Shown here: in pieces, positions 1 through 7,660 of the stretch
Layout of the letters: each line of letters starts with the position of its first letter
Position numbering within the stretch: position 1 is the stretch's first letter
NCBI RefSeq assembly: GCF_001574435.1
Contig: NZ_LOCN01000019.1
Location: forward strand, 11,472-75,471
Direction of reading: 5' to 3'
Source of the DNA: Moritella sp. JT01
Lineage (GTDB): Bacteria > Pseudomonadota > Gammaproteobacteria > Enterobacterales > Moritellaceae
Length of the DNA: 64,000 bases
Notes under the pieces: model-generated
Told to the model about the DNA's origin: nothing
The model's input: the letters and a program-made list of their open reading frames with translations, nothing else
The model's database searches: none
Translations under genes and position numbers: made by a program

Positions 1-510
1 CTTGATGTCATCCGTGATATTGCCGATCAAACTAACCTACTTGCTCTTAATGCTGCAATCGAAGCTGCACGCGCAGGAGAGCAAGGTCGTGGTTTTGCGG
101 TAGTCGCTGATGAGGTTCGCAACTTAGCAAACCGAACACAACAAAGTACAAGCGAAATTCAAGATGTCATCACCTCACTACAGCAAGAAGCAAACAGTTC
201 GATGGAAATGATGCTTACTAACCGCGCAGCCTCAGATATCACAATGCAGAACGCTCAAAAAGCGCAAGCATCTTTAACCGAAATATCAAACTCGATTACA
301 GAGATAGAGGACATGAATACTCTGATTGCCACTGCTACTGAGGAGCAAACGCTTGTTGCTGGTGAAATTAATCAAAGTGTTGTTGAAGTGAATGACAAAG
401 CGAAAGAAACTCATGCACTCTCCTCATCGAACCAAGAAAAGGCAGCAGAGCTCATTGCTCTATCGAAAAAACTCACCAATGCAGTGTGTATTTTTAAGCT
501 AAACAGCTAA
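1..510 (+). CDS. Methyl-accepting chemotaxis protein, C-terminal part (5' end outside window)
   Basis: The reading frame is open from base 1 and ends at TAA 508-510, so only the last 169 residues are present. The first codons encode the very conserved hairpin tip of the MCP cytoplasmic signalling domain ([20 protein letters not shown], then [15 protein letters not shown]), which contacts CheA and CheW. The rest is a long alpha-helical return arm rich in Ala, Glu and Gln, as expected for the antiparallel coiled coil. The family senses ligands through an N-terminal periplasmic domain, which lies outside the window, so the signal cannot be told. A strong terminator follows about 50 bp downstream. 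Confidence 0.95.
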   Translation, partial: LDVIRDIADQTNLLALNAAIEAARAGEQGRGFAVVADEVRNLANRTQQSTSEIQDVITSLQQEANSSMEMMLTNRAASDITMQNAQKAQASLTEISNSITEIEDMNTLIATATEEQTLVAGEINQSVVEVNDKAKETHALSSSNQEKAAELIALSKKLTNAVCIFKLNS

Positions 511-558
511 CTTTACTTGAGAGTAGTAACAACCGCCTTCTTCACAGCCCGGTCCCGT

Positions 559-603
559 TAATGACCCAAACGACACTAGTATCGCTTGGGTCATTAAATT
601 TTT
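559..603 (+). terminator. Rho-independent terminator of the MCP gene
   Basis: An 11-bp perfect inverted repeat (TAATGACCCAA at 559-569, TTGGGTCATTA at 586-596) encloses a segment that is itself nearly self-complementary, so the whole region can fold as one long stem. A T-rich tail follows from 599. Confidence 0.85.
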
Positions 604-644
604 AAAATACTACATCAACATATAATTGACCTATCCATTAACCG

Positions 645-961
645 TTAATTCAAAGCTATACAGTGCCCCTTGTTCCTGATTAACCTCGCTTTATAGGCCA
701 TTAATAATAATGCTAATCTATGTATACCTAAGTGAAATACGCGGGTACTAATCACCTTATAGCTTTGATTACGTTCTATCTGTTCTAGGCATTCGCTCAC
801 TAATTTAAAAAACTTTACGCGCTAGACTGCCATTTTTCTTGAGATAATACAGACCGTATTCCAAACGTGATTTCTGGGTTAGCTTGCTTAAGTAAAGTAC
901 GGCGCGCATGTTTGACTAATTTATCAGTCAGTTCGTTGTTACCTAACCACTGTGTTGCGCT
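645..961 (-). pseudogene. Degenerate coding remnant, family not recognised
   Basis: In the 630-bp gap before the ToxR-like gene, two short open frames on the minus strand abut. One (961 down to the stop at 815) encodes about 48 residues including the stretch NNELTDKLVKHARRTLLKQA. The other, in a different frame (821 down to the stop at 645), encodes about 58 residues including LVSECLEQIERNQSYKVIST. Their composition looks coding and they overlap at 815-821, as expected if one gene carries a frameshift. No start codon or ribosome-binding site is visible. I do not recognise the protein. Chance open frames remain possible. The rest of 604-1234 shows nothing else. Confidence 0.3.
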
Positions 962-1234
962 TTACAACCCGCTCTAACTCGCATATACCCTAAATTATAT
1001 GGGCGAGTCTCAATACAGATGACTCAACAAGGCCCAATGTAATCTCAAAACCATATTAATTAAACTTTAAATTTATCAAAAAGTTCTCAAACTCATGATT
1101 TTTAGGGTTTATGCTTTCAATTTAGCGCTCTCTGTAATAATCTATGCCCACTCTATATCTACACCTTAATTCACATGAAAAATTAAATCCTATTTTTATG
1201 AATTCTATTTTTTTATGATAAATAACATATCGGC

Positions 1235-2101
1235 GTGTCTATGTATAAAGTAAAGCAATGGATTCTTATTTCAGATTACTCCATGTTGAAAAACACAATC
1301 ACAGATGAAGAAAAACGCATAGGGAGTCACGACTTTTTAGTCTTGCTTCTATTATGTGAAAATTCGGGAAATATTGTACATAAACAAAAATTATTAGAAT
1401 ATGCTTGGGCTGGAAAACATGTATCAGAAGGTTCAGTCGCACAAGCTATTAGTAATATACGCAATGTGATTGACGATAATGGTAAAGATCAAAAACATCT
1501 AAAAACTATCCCCAAAATAGGTTATAAGCTAGACAGCTGTGTCGTTGAGATCATAGATGAACCTACTTTTGATAGTACTCCAATCGAGGAAAAGGCTGAG
1601 GGTAAAATATTATCGCCAGATACAAGTGAACAAGAAAAGAATACTCACGATACCTCGAACGCAGCTCAACGAGATGTGGCTAACCATTCAATAGGCAATA
1701 AATATAGTTGGCTACACTCATGGCAATTTATTAGTGGTGTTATTTGTCTGCTTATTGCTTTCATTTATCCATCGATAAGAAAGCATGACATCAATGCTCC
1801 TGATACCACATCGATAATAGTTCCAGAAACGATAACTGATAGTGCCAGCCTCACCATGTTTTGGGATAACAAAGAACGAGGGGAAATAGTTTCACTACGC
1901 TTACTTCCCTATATAGAGGAATTACAGAAAACGCATCCCCCCATGAGATTGGTTATTATGCGCGTAGGAAATACACTTTCTCTCGTTATATTAAAAGAGT
2001 ATCTCAAACCAATTAATGTCATTTTCATGTTAAATAGTGGTGATGATGTAGAATTAATAACTCAGTTAATCAAGGACGAAATTCAATATCATGAACATTA
2101 A
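1235..2101 (+). CDS. ToxR/CadC-like membrane-anchored winged-helix transcriptional regulator
   Basis: The 288-residue protein starts with an OmpR-type winged helix (about residues 15-100), with the family signatures SEGSVAQAISNIRNVI for the recognition helix and TIPKIGYKL for the C-terminal hairpin. A charged linker follows, then one membrane segment (about residues 165-180), then a periplasmic domain of about 110 residues. This is the ToxR/CadC/TcpP plan, in which DNA binding in the cytoplasm is coupled to a periplasmic sensor without phosphorylation. The start at 1235 is GTG, and an in-frame ATG at 1241 is equally possible; neither has a clear ribosome-binding site. The gene overlaps the next one by 11 bp, so the two are probably translated together. 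The periplasmic domain matches nothing I know and the target genes are not visible here. Confidence 0.85.
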   Translation: MSMYKVKQWILISDYSMLKNTITDEEKRIGSHDFLVLLLLCENSGNIVHKQKLLEYAWAGKHVSEGSVAQAISNIRNVIDDNGKDQKHLKTIPKIGYKLDSCVVEIIDEPTFDSTPIEEKAEGKILSPDTSEQEKNTHDTSNAAQRDVANHSIGNKYSWLHSWQFISGVICLLIAFIYPSIRKHDINAPDTTSIIVPETITDSASLTMFWDNKERGEIVSLRLLPYIEELQKTHPPMRLVIMRVGNTLSLVILKEYLKPINVIFMLNSGDDVELITQLIKDEIQYHEH

Positions 2102-2573
2102 AACTGCATTTTTTTGTTTTGGTTTCATTATTATGGTGACGTCCATTATTGTCAGCCTAAAAACAGGCCCTAAGGCAGCAATTAATGGGGCAATGTTCAT
2201 CCACTCTTCAGATGGATCTTACAATGCAACACGTCATTTTGAAATATTTGTAAAGAAGAATAACTTTGAGTCCAATATCATATTTACGGAGACAGGGCTG
2301 AAAAATATCATTGAGGCTAAAAGTACTGGAGAAATAAATAAAAATGCACCGGGCCTATATACAGTAACTCTCTTTAATGAAACAGAGAATCGAGCGTACA
2401 TCAAAGATTACAACAAGATCCCTTTATATAATGAGTATATCAGTGCTAATCGTAAACTAGCTGGCTATCAAAAAATCCAATTAATTGAAGAATTAAAGAA
2501 TGATTATATGATCGTCGCTACTAATGGATGGGCTCCCCATATGATAGCGATTCAAGTTGTGGTAAAGGAGTGA
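2091..2573 (+). CDS. Small membrane-anchored protein, probable partner of the ToxR-like regulator
   Basis: This 160-residue protein has one N-terminal hydrophobic segment (about residues 5-24) followed by a soluble domain that should lie in the periplasm. Its start lies inside the 3' end of the ToxR-like gene (11-bp overlap), and a terminator follows, so the two form a closed two-gene operon. In the ToxR-ToxS and TcpP-TcpH pairs, a small single-pass protein encoded directly downstream stabilises the regulator's periplasmic domain. The position, size and topology here fit that role. I see no clear sequence similarity to ToxS or TcpH, so the function is inferred from context only. Confidence 0.7.
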   Translation: MNIKTAFFCFGFIIMVTSIIVSLKTGPKAAINGAMFIHSSDGSYNATRHFEIFVKKNNFESNIIFTETGLKNIIEAKSTGEINKNAPGLYTVTLFNETENRAYIKDYNKIPLYNEYISANRKLAGYQKIQLIEELKNDYMIVATNGWAPHMIAIQVVVKE

Positions 2574-2589
2574 ACGTTTAAAAAACATC

Positions 2590-2629
2590 GAATTCTTTCA
2601 GTGAATAGCTGAAAGAATTCAACAAATTT
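2590..2629 (+). terminator. Rho-independent terminator of the ToxR-like operon
   Basis: A 12-bp perfect stem (GAATTCTTTCAG at 2590-2601, CTGAAAGAATTC at 2609-2620) with a 7-nt loop is followed by a weak T tract (AAATTTT). Confidence 0.75.
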
Positions 2630-2877
2630 TAAGTTAACAAAAATAAAAAAAGAGAAAATTACAACGAGTACTGGCCAAGTTCACGCCAAAGCTGACAAAG
2701 AGTCCACCCGCATTCAGTAGGCACCTAGGCTTATGCATTGATTGAAAAACCTAATATCCCTCTGTTTCTCCCTTGCGTTGTAACATCAAATCGCCTTATT
2801 TTTCAGATAAAGTATTGCAACTGGTATGACCTTACGTACAATATTGTTAGAATGTTACATTAACAAATGGACTTGAA

Positions 2878-3771
2878 ATGAGTGATTTTTTAACAAATGA
2901 AGTAGATGTTTATTGCCAAGACGGTTACAAACTTTCAGCCACACTTTTCAAGCCCAAAAGTGAGGTTAAAGCGGCTGTATTGATCGGCCCTGCAACCGGA
3001 ATAACACAACAGTTTTACAAAGGGTTCGCCAGTTTTTTAGCCGAGCATGGATATACTGTGATCACCTTTGATAATCGAGGCATTGGACAGTCGCTATCGG
3101 GGAAAGTCAGTGATAGCACCGCATCATTGCAGTGTTGGGGCGAGCAAGATATGCCCGCAGTCCTTGAATTTCTCAAAACAACCTATCCCAACAGCCCTTA
3201 TCACCTGATTGGCCACAGCGCCGGTGGTCAACTGGTCGGGTTAATGCATAACGCAAAAGATCTCAGTTCTATCTTCACCTTTGCCAGTTCTTCTGGCCGC
3301 TTAAAGAATATGAAAATGCCTTATGCTTTAAAAGCACAATTCTTTATGAACCTGTTCATCCCAATGAGTAACCTGCTTTTTGGTCATACGAAATCTCAGT
3401 TGCTTGGCATGGGAGAACCCTTGCCCAAAGCTGTTGCTCAGGAATGGCGTCATTGGTGTAATGGACAGGGTTATGTAAAGACAGCCTTTGGTAAGTCGAT
3501 ACATAATCACCTGTACGACACACTCTCGATGCCTTCCTTATGGGTGAATGCCACCGATGATGACATCGCCATTGATGCTAATGTGGCTGATATGCTGACC
3601 GTTTTTAAAAATATGAACGCAGAAACAATGACCTTATCGCCTGAAGCATGTAATTTAAGTGAGATCGGCCACATGAAATTTTTTAGTCGCAAAGCCAGTC
3701 ATCTATGGCAGCACCCTTTAACCTGGTTAGAAAAAATGTCCCTTCGCAGTAGATTGAAGCATTTAACATAG
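2878..3771 (+). CDS. Alpha/beta hydrolase family protein
   Basis: This 297-residue cytoplasmic protein has no signal peptide. The nucleophile elbow GHSAGG (about residues 111-116) gives the catalytic serine. An N-terminal DNRGIGQS motif is typical of the serine aminopeptidase/YheT-like branch. The late Asp (NATDDDIA) and His (EIGHMKFF) are positioned to complete the triad. The family hydrolyses esters or related bonds, and the substrate cannot be read from sequence. The gene stands alone, with 304 bp upstream in which I see no structure beyond the preceding terminator. Confidence 0.85.
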   Translation: MSDFLTNEVDVYCQDGYKLSATLFKPKSEVKAAVLIGPATGITQQFYKGFASFLAEHGYTVITFDNRGIGQSLSGKVSDSTASLQCWGEQDMPAVLEFLKTTYPNSPYHLIGHSAGGQLVGLMHNAKDLSSIFTFASSSGRLKNMKMPYALKAQFFMNLFIPMSNLLFGHTKSQLLGMGEPLPKAVAQEWRHWCNGQGYVKTAFGKSIHNHLYDTLSMPSLWVNATDDDIAIDANVADMLTVFKNMNAETMTLSPEACNLSEIGHMKFFSRKASHLWQHPLTWLEKMSLRSRLKHLT

Positions 3772-3779
3772 ATAAATAT

Positions 3780-3811
3780 AATGATCACCGAACATCGTTT
3801 GGTTGGTCATT
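3780..3811 (+). terminator. Possible imperfect terminator hairpin after the hydrolase gene
   Basis: AATGATCACCGA near 3780 can pair imperfectly (9 of 12) with TGGTTGGTCATT ending about 3811. There is no clear T tract. A second inverted repeat (AATAATCCC at 3853-3861, GGGATTATT at 3880-3888) lies a little downstream and could terminate minus-strand reading instead. Confidence 0.35.
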
Positions 3812-3913
3812 AATAAGCACACCTTTGATAAGGTAAGCACTTTAATATAACAAATAATCCCCAACCTTAAACAAGATTAGGGATTATTGCCTAGCGATAG
3901 GATCGCTGAAGTT

Positions 3914-4116
3914 TTATGAAGTGATTTTTATTTTACCTATATCAGGCAGTATTTTTACAATTGTGTTATTTCTATTCTTGCCATAATGACCCCCCTTAAC
4001 ACCTGAAAATCCATCACTGGTGCTAGATACGTCATAAAAGGCAATTCAACGTTATCTAAAACAAGCTGTTTAAATGTATCGACATTGCAGGTTACAAAAT
4101 GAAAAATGGCATTAAT
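3914..4116 (-). pseudogene. Frameshifted C-terminal gene remnant, family not recognised
   Basis: On the minus strand one frame (from about 4116) encodes a stretch containing CNVDTFKQLVLDNVELPF. A one-step shift near 4048 continues into another frame containing DGFSGVKGGHYGKNRN and ends KIKITS at a TAA (3914-3916). Joined, they read as a continuous protein tail of about 65 residues. There is no start codon, the upstream side ends in a stop, and the piece sits next to two further gene fragments. I take it as the broken 3' end of a lost gene. I do not recognise the family. Confidence 0.4.
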
Positions 4117-4231
4117 TCAATGTTTACGCAATTATAAAGATCGGAATGATTAAGTTGAATAGCGAGAATAAAAGTACTACCTATGTAGCATTTTAAATAC
4201 GTGTAAGTTAGTTCAATACTCACTTGGTTGG

Positions 4232-4612
4232 TCACCGGTGTTCCGAAATCAACATGGCACATGTGCCTTCTTGCAATGCTTCAAACATATGCGGCAAGTC
4301 GCCGGGATAGGTAATATAGTCTCCTTCACTGAGAACGTAAGAGTCTGATTTTAAACCTACTCTGGCACGTCCTTTCGTTATAATCACGTGTTCTATTACT
4401 CCAGAATTGTGCGGTTTTGAATAGAAAGGTTCACCTCGACTTACTTCAATCCAGTATATATCACGACTTACATTGGCCGGACATGAGGAAAGTAAAGTAG
4501 CTTGGTAGTCTTTACACTTAGAAAATACGGATTCTCCTTCACCATAGCGAATGACTTTCGTCTTTGGACTTGGTGATTCGATCAGGCGTGAAAAAGGGAT
4601 ATCCAACACCAC
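4232..4612 (-). CDS. Cupin domain protein, probably the C-terminal half of a broken XRE-HTH/cupin regulator
   Basis: The 126-residue frame contains a small RmlC-like cupin barrel (about residues 50-126, with KPHNSGVIEHVIITKGRARV and YPGDLPHMFEAL). In the known family of XRE repressors with a C-terminal cupin sensor, the cupin is preceded by a HTH that ends in a segment like LWKIA..L.IPFS.LI. Here codons just upstream of the nominal GTG start (TLWSICV, up to 4621) continue that match, and then two in-frame stops appear. The DNA-binding part is therefore missing and the product is unlikely to regulate anything. It may still be expressed as a cupin fragment. A neighbouring exporter fragment supports deletion at this site. 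Confidence 0.6.
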   Translation of the reverse strand: MVLDIPFSRLIESPSPKTKVIRYGEGESVFSKCKDYQATLLSSCPANVSRDIYWIEVSRGEPFYSKPHNSGVIEHVIITKGRARVGLKSDSYVLSEGDYITYPGDLPHMFEALQEGTCAMLISEHR

Positions 4613-4631
4613 ACAAATAGACCATAGGGTT

Positions 4632-4718
4632 TATCAGCGCTGGTTCAATATGATTATGGCCATTTTGTTGGTAGGATCTGTGCTGCCCGTGGTCACCGAC
4701 ATTTGGCACCAAATCTGA
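4632..4718 (+). pseudogene. C-terminal fragment of a LysE/RhtB-type exporter
   Basis: The plus-strand frame encodes YQRWFNMIMAILLVGSVLPV and ends at TGA 4716-4718. LysE/RhtB amino-acid exporters end with one last membrane helix preceded by a motif like RWFNRxMALLLxxSxLP, which this matches well. Nothing of the other membrane helices is present upstream. LysE-family genes are often neighbours of XRE/cupin repressors, and the fragment touches the broken cupin gene here, so both probably come from one former gene pair. From 4719 to 5056 I see nothing coding. Confidence 0.45.
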
Positions 4719-5056
4719 TTTGTGAAGGTATCAATTTGATTAAAGATCTCTAATCTCACTACACATAACGAATTGGTGGTAAATAGGAATGAACTAGATC
4801 TATTCACATCCCCTACAAAATATAACAAATATGCATATCGGCTAGTACCATAATTCTAACTAGGTTATATCCAGTTCTGGCTTCGTGTAATAACGCTAGT
4901 TATGTGCGGAGTAGGAATCATTTTTCATATCATATAATTTGCAAGAATCAATCGAGACGTCGATGGGGTTTAACTTGCAGTATTATATTGGTAAGGTGTC
5001 GTAAATAAAATTAAGTCAATTACAAATCCCCTCTATTGGACTCTAAATGGATCGCT

Positions 5057-5722
5057 ATGATACAAGCTGTAATATTTGATATGGATGGAGTTCTTATTGA
5101 TTCAGAACCCATGTGGAAAGAAGCAGAGAAGCAAGTTTTTTCTTCTGTCGGAGTTGAAGTCTGTGATTCACTATCGGCTTATACTGCATCAATGACGACA
5201 CGAGAAGTTACGGAGTTTTGGTATAGTCATTTCCCTTGGTCAGGTAAAAGCTTAGAGCAAATCGAGAATGAGGTTGTTGAGCGCGTGGAATTTTTGATTT
5301 CCGAAAAGGGTAAACCGATGGAGGGCGTGAAAGAAATTTTAGATTTATTTCAAAATCAAAATCTAAAAATAGGCCTTTCAACGAACGCACCTTTTAAATT
5401 AATATCGGTAGTGCTAAGTAAACTCGATATTGCTCACTACTTTCAAGCTATTTCTTCTTCGGAGCATGAAACCAAAGGAAAACCTCATCCAGCTGTGTAT
5501 TTGTCTACCGCTAATAAGCTAAAAGTTGATCCTTCAAAATGTATCGCATTTGAAGATTCAGTGACAGGAATCATCGCGGCAAAAGCGGCAAACATTAAAA
5601 CTATAGCAGTACCACCGAACTTAGAGTTTACAGACGACAAGTTTGAAATATCTGACTTTAAACTTAGGCGGTTATCAGATTTTACCCTTTCCCATCTAAA
5701 AGAAATAGCAAACTATACCTAG
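5057..5722 (+). CDS. HAD-superfamily sugar-phosphate phosphatase (HxpB/YniC-like)
   Basis: This 221-residue cytoplasmic HAD hydrolase has the nucleophile motif FDMDGVLIDSE near the N-terminus (first Asp nucleophile, second Asp acid/base), motif II Ser/Thr in LSTNAP, motif III Lys in KGKPHP, and motif IV acidic pair in FEDSVTGI. The order and the cap between motifs I and II match the beta-phosphoglucomutase/hexitol phosphatase subgroup, which removes phosphate from small sugar phosphates. I chose ATG 5057. A TTG at 5036 would add seven residues, and neither has a strong ribosome-binding site. The gene stands alone. Confidence 0.85.
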   Translation: MIQAVIFDMDGVLIDSEPMWKEAEKQVFSSVGVEVCDSLSAYTASMTTREVTEFWYSHFPWSGKSLEQIENEVVERVEFLISEKGKPMEGVKEILDLFQNQNLKIGLSTNAPFKLISVVLSKLDIAHYFQAISSSEHETKGKPHPAVYLSTANKLKVDPSKCIAFEDSVTGIIAAKAANIKTIAVPPNLEFTDDKFEISDFKLRRLSDFTLSHLKEIANYT

Positions 5723-5737
5723 TTTAAAGATCCATTC

Positions 5738-5774
5738 AAAAAAACAACCAAAACAGCATCTCGTTTTGGTTGTT
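5738..5774 (-). terminator. Terminator of the phosphodiesterase gene, possibly bidirectional
   Basis: A 12-bp perfect stem (AACAACCAAAAC at 5743-5754, GTTTTGGTTGTT at 5763-5774) with an 8-nt loop is followed on the minus strand by seven T residues (A run at 5738-5744 on the plus strand). It lies between convergent genes. Confidence 0.9.
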
Positions 5775-5787
5775 ACGTTAGACTCTA

Positions 5788-7545
5788 TTACATCCCTAAC
5801 AGACCTGGCCATGAACTATCATTGGTCGGTTTAGGATAACCACTATCAACACGATCACTCGTTATACTGTAACGAATATAACGTTGACCATCCAAGAAGA
5901 AATATGCGCGTGTATCATCCCAATGAATTGCCGCCGTAATCTGTTGTGCATAAGTACCCAGACCAGGCCAAGTTGAATCATTTATCGGTTTTGGGTAACC
6001 ACTGTCAACGCTATCGTTAACTAAGTCATAACGTAGATAATTTCCGTCATCAAGGAAGAAATAAACTTTATTACCTTTCCAACGTAATGTCGCAACTATG
6101 CTGTCAGCATATGCTTCAAGCCCTGACCATGTGGTCGCGTCAACCGCTTTCGGATAACCGTCTCTCACTGAGTCTGTATTAAGGTCGTAAGATAAATATT
6201 GTCCATCGTGAGTAAAAAAGTAAGCTGTGTCACTGTCTTTATGGAAACTGGCGACAAGGTTTTCACTATAAGCACTAAGACCAGGCCAATTACCCTCATT
6301 TACAGCACGCGGGTAACCGTCTTCTGCTTTATCCAATACTTTGTTATAACGCACATATTGCGTATCACTGCGGAAGAAATAGCCTCGCGATAAGCTCCAA
6401 CTTAGCCCTGCATTAACATCCATCACATTATTTCGAAACGCGACTGGATTAGCGTTACTCGCAAGAACATAATCTACTGTACCCAACCGAGTATTCGCAT
6501 TGTCTTGCCACGAATTATTTTGCGCAGGCAAGACATCAACCAAAATATCATTACGATAAATGCGAATATCATCGTCACTCTCGTTTATCCATTGTAAATA
6601 ACCATCAGTACTTGCCACTAATTTGCGAACACCTAACTCACCGATAAGTGATGGACCATCCAGTTTCCATTCTTGCTCAACCTTAATTCCCAAGTGGGTT
6701 AATAAAGTCGGTACAATCGACGTTTGTGCCGCGTAACCATAAAGTCCTGAAAAATCATTATTTGCACCAACCGATTTCTCGGTCAGCTCAGCATTAACTG
6801 GTTCATTACTGCCGATAAAGATGGTTTTTTGATTCAGCTTCTGCGCGCCATGACCACAACCTAAGCTGTCACGACCATGATCTGTCGTTACCATTAGCAG
6901 CCAATTATCGCCACTTTGTTTTTCAGCCGCTTCAATTGCGTCTAGGATTTCACCCAATTGCTGATCAGCAGTAATAATACTTTTGTTATAAGCGCTACCA
7001 AAACACGTACTGTGCCCATGATGGTCAGGATCATCTAAGTGTGCAAATACAAAATCAGTACCTTTATTTATTTCACTCATTGTCGCAGACGTTACATCCG
7101 CATCACTGATGCCACTTTCAACCCGCTCAACATTAGTAATATCTTGAGTGAAAAACTGCGTATTAATCGGAGACCAATGCACTAATGACGCTTGAGTTAA
7201 TATCGGGTTTGCATCATTAATACGTTTAAAAATACTGGGGAAATCGGCATTAGCCAAACCAGCACTGTTAGTATCAACGTTATGTTTATTAACCCAAACA
7301 CCCGTTAAAATTGTCGCCCAGCCAGGTCCACTTGATGTTAACTGCTCATTGTCATAACCTTTCATGCCACCCGTATACGCTTTGTTGATAGTTAAGCGAT
7401 CAAAGTTTGGGGTATTTAAAGCTTGTACTTTTTCCCATTGCACCCCATCAATACCCAATAACACGGCTTTATTGGCCGCTAACACAGAGGGTACTTGCAT
7501 CCCTACCCCAACGGTTAATAACGCAATTATCATCGTCTTCTGCAT
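5788..7545 (-). CDS. Secreted alkaline-phosphatase-fold phosphodiesterase with C-terminal hemopexin-like repeats
   Basis: A signal peptide (MQKTMIIALLTVGVGMQVPS, cleaved after VLA) leads into a type I phosphodiesterase/nucleotide pyrophosphatase domain: LLGIDGVQW (first metal-binding Asp), SSGPGWATILTG (nucleophile Thr or Ser), AHLDDPDHHGHS and TTDHGRDSLGCGHG (metal-binding Asp and His). The last 200 or so residues hold four units of about 50 residues with the pattern YFF..DGQYLRYD......DGYPKPI...WPGL, which is a hemopexin-like propeller. ATG 7545 is preferred because AAGGAG lies six bases upstream; ATG 7551 is possible. The gene follows sphingomyelinase and a foldase-like gene on the same strand. 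Phosphocholine or another exposed phosphodiester is a guess for the substrate. Confidence 0.85.
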   Translation of the reverse strand: MQKTMIIALLTVGVGMQVPSVLAANKAVLLGIDGVQWEKVQALNTPNFDRLTINKAYTGGMKGYDNEQLTSSGPGWATILTGVWVNKHNVDTNSAGLANADFPSIFKRINDANPILTQASLVHWSPINTQFFTQDITNVERVESGISDADVTSATMSEINKGTDFVFAHLDDPDHHGHSTCFGSAYNKSIITADQQLGEILDAIEAAEKQSGDNWLLMVTTDHGRDSLGCGHGAQKLNQKTIFIGSNEPVNAELTEKSVGANNDFSGLYGYAAQTSIVPTLLTHLGIKVEQEWKLDGPSLIGELGVRKLVASTDGYLQWINESDDDIRIYRNDILVDVLPAQNNSWQDNANTRLGTVDYVLASNANPVAFRNNVMDVNAGLSWSLSRGYFFRSDTQYVRYNKVLDKAEDGYPRAVNEGNWPGLSAYSENLVASFHKDSDTAYFFTHDGQYLSYDLNTDSVRDGYPKAVDATTWSGLEAYADSIVATLRWKGNKVYFFLDDGNYLRYDLVNDSVDSGYPKPINDSTWPGLGTYAQQITAAIHWDDTRAYFFLDGQRYIRYSITSDRVDSGYPKPTNDSSWPGLLGM

Positions 7546-7660
7546 GGTCATCTCCTTGTTAACTTCACAAAATGACATCTGGTATAGCCCAGATGTTAAT
7601 ATAGTCTGCGCCGTTAACATGAAAGAAACATGACTTTTTCATTAAGCTTTTTAATACAAA

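Noticed and set aside
4634-4828. 64-codon minus-strand open frame near the LysE and cupin fragments
   Set aside because: It runs antisense to the LysE fragment, ends in stops just before the cupin frame and shows no HTH pattern.
4880-4915. Integron attC-like sequence (TAACGCTAGTTATG) before the HAD gene
   Set aside because: No paired core sites with a proper stem and no array of cassettes are present.
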